Positions 5,502 through 8,368 of a DNA stretch of 8,368 bases are shown here, one piece after another. The notes below the pieces were generated by a model that was not told the DNA's origin, did not search any database, and saw only the letters and a program-made list of their open reading frames with translations. The DNA lies in the NCBI GenBank assembly GCA_002509495.1, contig DAEV01000054.1, positions 20,749-29,116 of the forward strand. Reading direction: 5' to 3'. This DNA is from Methanolinea sp. UBA473 (GTDB lineage Archaea; Halobacteriota; Methanomicrobia; Methanomicrobiales; Methanospirillaceae). A program made the translations under genes and the position numbers. Positions within the stretch are counted from its first letter, which is position 1; every line of letters begins with the position of its first letter.

Positions 5502-7127
5502 TCACCGGGAGTCATGGGAACTGCCGGATGGGAGATCTTCATGCGGGTGTTGGATCTCGGACCTCATTGCCAGGAAAACCGGCCCGCGGACGTCCACCTT
5601 CTTCTTCTGATCGGTGATGAACCTCATTGCATAGTCTTCGATACGGAGGTTGATATCACTCGGGAGTTTGGCCATCTTCACCTGTACCAGGGCAGGTTTT
5701 CCACACCGTGCCGCATCCTCTATCCGGGCCGCTGCGAGTGATGAGATTGCGTCCAGGTACGTGATCCCCGTGCTGATTCCTTCTTCCCGGACCTTAGCCC
5801 ACTGTGGGGTATTGGGGATTCCGAGCACTGCACCCTGGTGCGCAAAGACCTCGTTTGCCGAAGCGGGCCCACAGAGGCGTGCCCCGGATTCCTGCTCTTC
5901 CACTGAGACAATCACCCGGCATCCGACGAGATCGCCCTCGTAGGCGAGGAAAGAGCAGGGTCCCGGTTCTGTAGAATGCTCTGATGCGGTCCTCCGTATT
6001 GCCGCTGCCACACGTCGGCCCTGAATTGTTTTGGGCTCTTCCCGAACCACGACTGCGCGAGCGATCTCCAGATCGGACAAGGAACGGGGGAAAAATTGCG
6101 GATACGAGAGTTCTCGTAAATCTTTTTCCCCGTACGCGATCATTGCCAGGCGCTCCACTCCAAGGCCGAGGTTCATTACAGGGATGCCGATCCCGTACTC
6201 TGCCAGGGCTGACGGGGAGTACATGCCGAAGGTCGCCACTTCGACCCAGTCGTGGACAGGATGGCGGGCATAGACCTCGGTCTGGGAATCTGGCATGTAG
6301 TACTTGGACCTCTTCTCATCCGGCCGGAACCGGAAATCGGTGTACCCGAATGCGGAAAGGAGGGCCTCGCTCACGGCCTTTCCCTCATCATTCGTAACAT
6401 CGTCCCCTGCGATCACGCAGGAAGCCGAGTGGTAACTCATCAGGCGGGTGGGCCCCTCCTCCTGCTCTCTCCGGAAGCACCGGTCTACCGAGAAGAGCCT
6501 GAGTGGCAGGGGACTTTTATCCCAGATTGAACCGAGGGAGAGGAACCACCCGCTGGTCATGTGGCTTCGGAGCGTGCTTCGCGAGGATTTGGGCTCCAGT
6601 TCGCGGAATGCCCTGAATACTTTCTCGTAGATCTCCACGGTCTTTCCGTCGTCGATTGCGAGAGCTTCCGAAGTTGCATGGATCAGGTCGTCCCCGTCGA
6701 TCCTGGATTTTTTATAATCCTGGAGGATCGTCCTTAACTTCTCCTCCTCGCCGGGACTGACTTCCTTTCCGGTGATTCGCGAGATCCCGTCCAGTTCAGG
6801 CTTTCCAATCCCCTGGTTGGGCCGCTCCAGTCCCCCGAGGTAAAAGACCCGGTCCAGCACGGCGCTTGCCTCGGGACCGAACTGGCGGTACACGTCCTGT
6901 TCCTCCACGATGATGGGGTTGCACATCTCCGTAAAGCCGAGGAGAAGATAGGTCTCCCGCAGCCGGTTGATCGTGGTAAAGACCGGGTGTGGGCGGGCTC
7001 TCGCGAATATGAGCCTGGGGTACCGTCCATCGTACGGTGCAGGGGTGAGAACGTCCGGACCCGCATGCCACGCCTCTTCAAAGTGCTCTCTCGACCGCTT
7101 CTTCCAGGTTTCAATATCGAATCTCAT
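5502..7127 (-). CDS. sepS: O-phosphoseryl-tRNA(Cys) synthetase (SepRS)
   Basis: The product has 541 residues, close to the 539 of the Methanocaldococcus jannaschii enzyme. SepRS is a class II synthetase that charges tRNA-Cys with O-phosphoserine. SepCysS then converts this to Cys-tRNA, the indirect route by which many methanogens make cysteine for protein. Visible marks are an N-terminal segment with RPHPVFTTINRLRE at 45-58, HMTSGWFLSLGS at 189-200 in the phosphoserine pocket region, class II motif 2 around 216-240 (DRCFRREQEEG...SYHSAS), WVEVATFGMYSP at 294-305, and motif 3 with GLGVERLAMI at 321-330. A C-terminal tRNA-binding part completes the length. The ATG at 7127 overlaps the taw1 stop as ATGA and has the purine-rich GGAGAGGGAG before it, so translational coupling is likely. 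The SepCysS gene is not in this window. The family is highly distinctive, so the call is firm. Confidence 0.96.
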   Translation of the reverse strand: MRFDIETWKKRSREHFEEAWHAGPDVLTPAPYDGRYPRLIFARARPHPVFTTINRLRETYLLLGFTEMCNPIIVEEQDVYRQFGPEASAVLDRVFYLGGLERPNQGIGKPELDGISRITGKEVSPGEEEKLRTILQDYKKSRIDGDDLIHATSEALAIDDGKTVEIYEKVFRAFRELEPKSSRSTLRSHMTSGWFLSLGSIWDKSPLPLRLFSVDRCFRREQEEGPTRLMSYHSASCVIAGDDVTNDEGKAVSEALLSAFGYTDFRFRPDEKRSKYYMPDSQTEVYARHPVHDWVEVATFGMYSPSALAEYGIGIPVMNLGLGVERLAMIAYGEKDLRELSYPQFFPRSLSDLEIARAVVVREEPKTIQGRRVAAAIRRTASEHSTEPGPCSFLAYEGDLVGCRVIVSVEEQESGARLCGPASANEVFAHQGAVLGIPNTPQWAKVREEGISTGITYLDAISSLAAARIEDAARCGKPALVQVKMAKLPSDINLRIEDYAMRFITDQKKKVDVRGPVFLAMRSEIQHPHEDLPSGSSHDSR

Positions 7128-8026
7128 GACTCCCTCTCCAGGCAGACTACCCTGCTGCCCGGGTTCTCATCCCTGATCCTGTACCCGGCATGGCGGGCAA
7201 TCTCCCCGGCAAACTTCCGGACCCGGGTATGGTCGGGCATATTCACTCTCTCCAATCTCTTTCTACTGTATCCAAGAAACATATATCCCTTCACCTCGGC
7301 AAACGTCGCACCAGAATCCTGGATGATGCGGGCATAGGACCGGGGGTCCTCATCGTTGAGGCCGGAAACAAGCGTGATGCGTATTGCAGATCTCCGGGAT
7401 CCCAGGAGGAGCAGGCTCTCCTGGAGATTGTCCCAGTAATCTTCCTCCGGCCTGCAGATACGGAGGTAAGTCTCCCGGCAGGGCGCAGTGAGGGAAACAT
7501 ACATCTGGAATGGCTTGCACCGGTCGAGGACTTCCGGGTGGGTTCCGTTGCTTACCAGGAATGTCGAATAGCCCTCCCTTGATAAGAGATCGATCAACTC
7601 CGGCAGATGGGAATAGAGCGTGGGTTCGCCCGACAGGGAGATGGCGACATGCCGGGGATCCAGGGCTTCTGCGAACCGATCCGGGGTGACGTACGGAGAA
7701 GGTTTGAACCCGGAAAGTGCACGTTTCTGGAGCCCCTTAATCCCGGCCAGGATCTCTTCCGGAGTGCATTCCCTCTCTCCCGGATACTCATGCTCGAACG
7801 AACGCCAGCAAAACAGGCATCTCTGATTGCATCGCAGGGTGGGAGTCAACTGCACGCAGCGGTGACTCTCGATCCCGTAGAACTGGTGTTTGTAGCACAT
7901 CTCTCCCCCCCGGAGGGAACGCTTGCACCAGAGACAGGGCTTGAGGGCCGCTGAGGATTCCGGCGAAAAGAACTGATATCCCTGGTGCCTGAGCGCCTCA
8001 CATGGTCCTGAGGGCATCGATGCCAA
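7124..8026 (-). CDS. taw1: 4-demethylwyosine synthase (Taw1/TYW1)
   Basis: The product has 300 residues; the M. jannaschii enzyme has about 310. This radical SAM enzyme condenses pyruvate with N1-methylguanosine at position 37 of tRNA-Phe, forming the tricyclic core of wyosine bases. Both cluster motifs are intact: CX12CX12C at Cys31, Cys44 and Cys57 for the second 4Fe-4S cluster, and CX3CX2C at Cys66, Cys70 and Cys73 (CNQRCLFC) for the SAM cluster. SLSGEPTLY at 130-138 is the SAM-binding segment, and FAEVKGYMFLGYS at 242-254 is typical of the family. The C-terminal flavodoxin-like domain of eukaryotic TYW1 is absent, as expected in archaea. The start is TTG at 8026 with GGAG four bases upstream, or ATG at 8017; either lies inside the 3' end of argS. 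The stop overlaps the sepS start (ATGA). Other wyosine genes are not in view. Confidence 0.94.
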   Translation of the reverse strand: MASMPSGPCEALRHQGYQFFSPESSAALKPCLWCKRSLRGGEMCYKHQFYGIESHRCVQLTPTLRCNQRCLFCWRSFEHEYPGERECTPEEILAGIKGLQKRALSGFKPSPYVTPDRFAEALDPRHVAISLSGEPTLYSHLPELIDLLSREGYSTFLVSNGTHPEVLDRCKPFQMYVSLTAPCRETYLRICRPEEDYWDNLQESLLLLGSRRSAIRITLVSGLNDEDPRSYARIIQDSGATFAEVKGYMFLGYSRKRLERVNMPDHTRVRKFAGEIARHAGYRIRDENPGSRVVCLERES

Positions 8027-8368
8027 GGGTCTCCAGCGCCTCCTTCAGGGTGTTCCGGGTGGCATTCACAAGTGTGAGGCGGGACTGCCGCGTGGTCCCC
8101 TCGCTCTTCAGCACCGGTTCGAAGTGATAGAATGCATTGAAGAGATCCGCGAGCTCCCTGGCGTAGGCAGCCAGGAGGTGGGGCTTCAATTCCGTGACAA
8201 TACGCTCGATTACGAGGGGGAACTTCCCGATATGCCGGGCCAGTGCCATCTCATGGTCGTTCTCAAGATCGCAGGCCTCCTCGAATTCACCCGCCTTCTC
8301 GAGGATGCTGCAGGCCCTTGCGTGCGCGTACTGGATGTAAGGCCCGCTCTGCCGCTCGAAATCCAGCG
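7998..8368 (-). CDS. argS: arginyl-tRNA synthetase, C-terminal part
   Basis: Only the last 122 or so codons are in the window; the gene continues beyond 8368. The visible part is the C-terminal helical anticodon-binding domain of class Ia ArgRS (DALR domain). DFERQSGPYIQYAHAR near the window edge is the strongly conserved segment leading into that domain. AAYARELADLFNAFYH and LVNATRNTLKEALETLGI close to the end match the family closely. The protein ends in LRTM where many relatives end in PERM or similar. ArgRS attaches arginine to tRNA-Arg using ATP. Its last codons overlap the start of taw1 by 18 or 29 bases depending on the taw1 start, so argS is probably the upstream member of an argS-taw1-sepS operon. 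The promoter lies outside the window. Confidence 0.94.
   Translation of the reverse strand, partial: LDFERQSGPYIQYAHARACSILEKAGEFEEACDLENDHEMALARHIGKFPLVIERIVTELKPHLLAAYARELADLFNAFYHFEPVLKSEGTTRQSRLTLVNATRNTLKEALETLGIDALRTM

Noticed and set aside
5984..6530. Long plus-strand frames antisense to sepS
   Set aside because: They are shadows of the GC-rich sepS coding frame, rich in Arg/Pro/Ser with no family resemblance.
1..8368. CRISPR arrays, insertion sequences, toxin-antitoxin or defence genes
   Set aside because: No regularly spaced repeats, transposase motifs or recognisable defence proteins were seen on either strand.

Overview
The window looks like chromosomal DNA from a methanogenic archaeon, most likely of the order Methanomicrobiales (Methanoregula/Methanolinea-like). 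The main reason is a complete O-phosphoseryl-tRNA synthetase (SepRS), an enzyme largely confined to methanogens and close relatives. Supporting signs are an archaeal-type 4-demethylwyosine synthase (Taw1), a DUF5518-like membrane protein, short oligo-T terminators, TATA-like boxes at archaeal spacing, and overlapping genes. The assignment is inference from gene content, because no database search was possible.

Left part (1-1387). The window opens inside a plus-strand tRNA, whose remaining 39 bases fit tRNA-Val. After an oligo-T stretch comes an AT-rich patch with a possible 62-residue two-helix membrane protein. Next, on the minus strand, is a lipoprotein-like gene with a Pro/Thr/Ser-rich body. 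Its signal peptide and its body lie in different frames, joined at a run of five G, so it is either broken or mis-sequenced.

Middle part, plus strand (1388-4278). A family-3 type extracytoplasmic solute-binding protein comes first. After 102 bases there is a two-gene unit: a secreted or membrane-anchored protein with five TPR repeats, then, 20 bases on, a radical SAM/SPASM enzyme starting at TTG behind a strong ribosome binding site. The enzyme has every cysteine expected for the radical SAM cluster and for SPASM auxiliary clusters, so it is a good candidate for a peptide- or protein-modifying maturase. No obvious precursor peptide lies beside it, and its substrate is unknown.

Right part, minus strand (8368 down to 4288). 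The order of transcription is argS (3' part only), taw1, sepS, a DUF5518-like gene, then rlmH. argS/taw1 and taw1/sepS overlap, which suggests translational coupling in an operon devoted to tRNA charging and to modification at tRNA position 37. The DUF5518-like gene probably has its own TATA box and a leaderless start, and it ends at a T9 terminator. rlmH, a 23S rRNA pseudouridine methyltransferase, follows after a 321-base gap containing a perfect 9-bp inverted repeat, and it converges tail to tail with the radical SAM gene.

The most interesting items are the TPR plus radical SAM/SPASM pair, the argS-taw1-sepS cluster, and the frameshifted lipoprotein.
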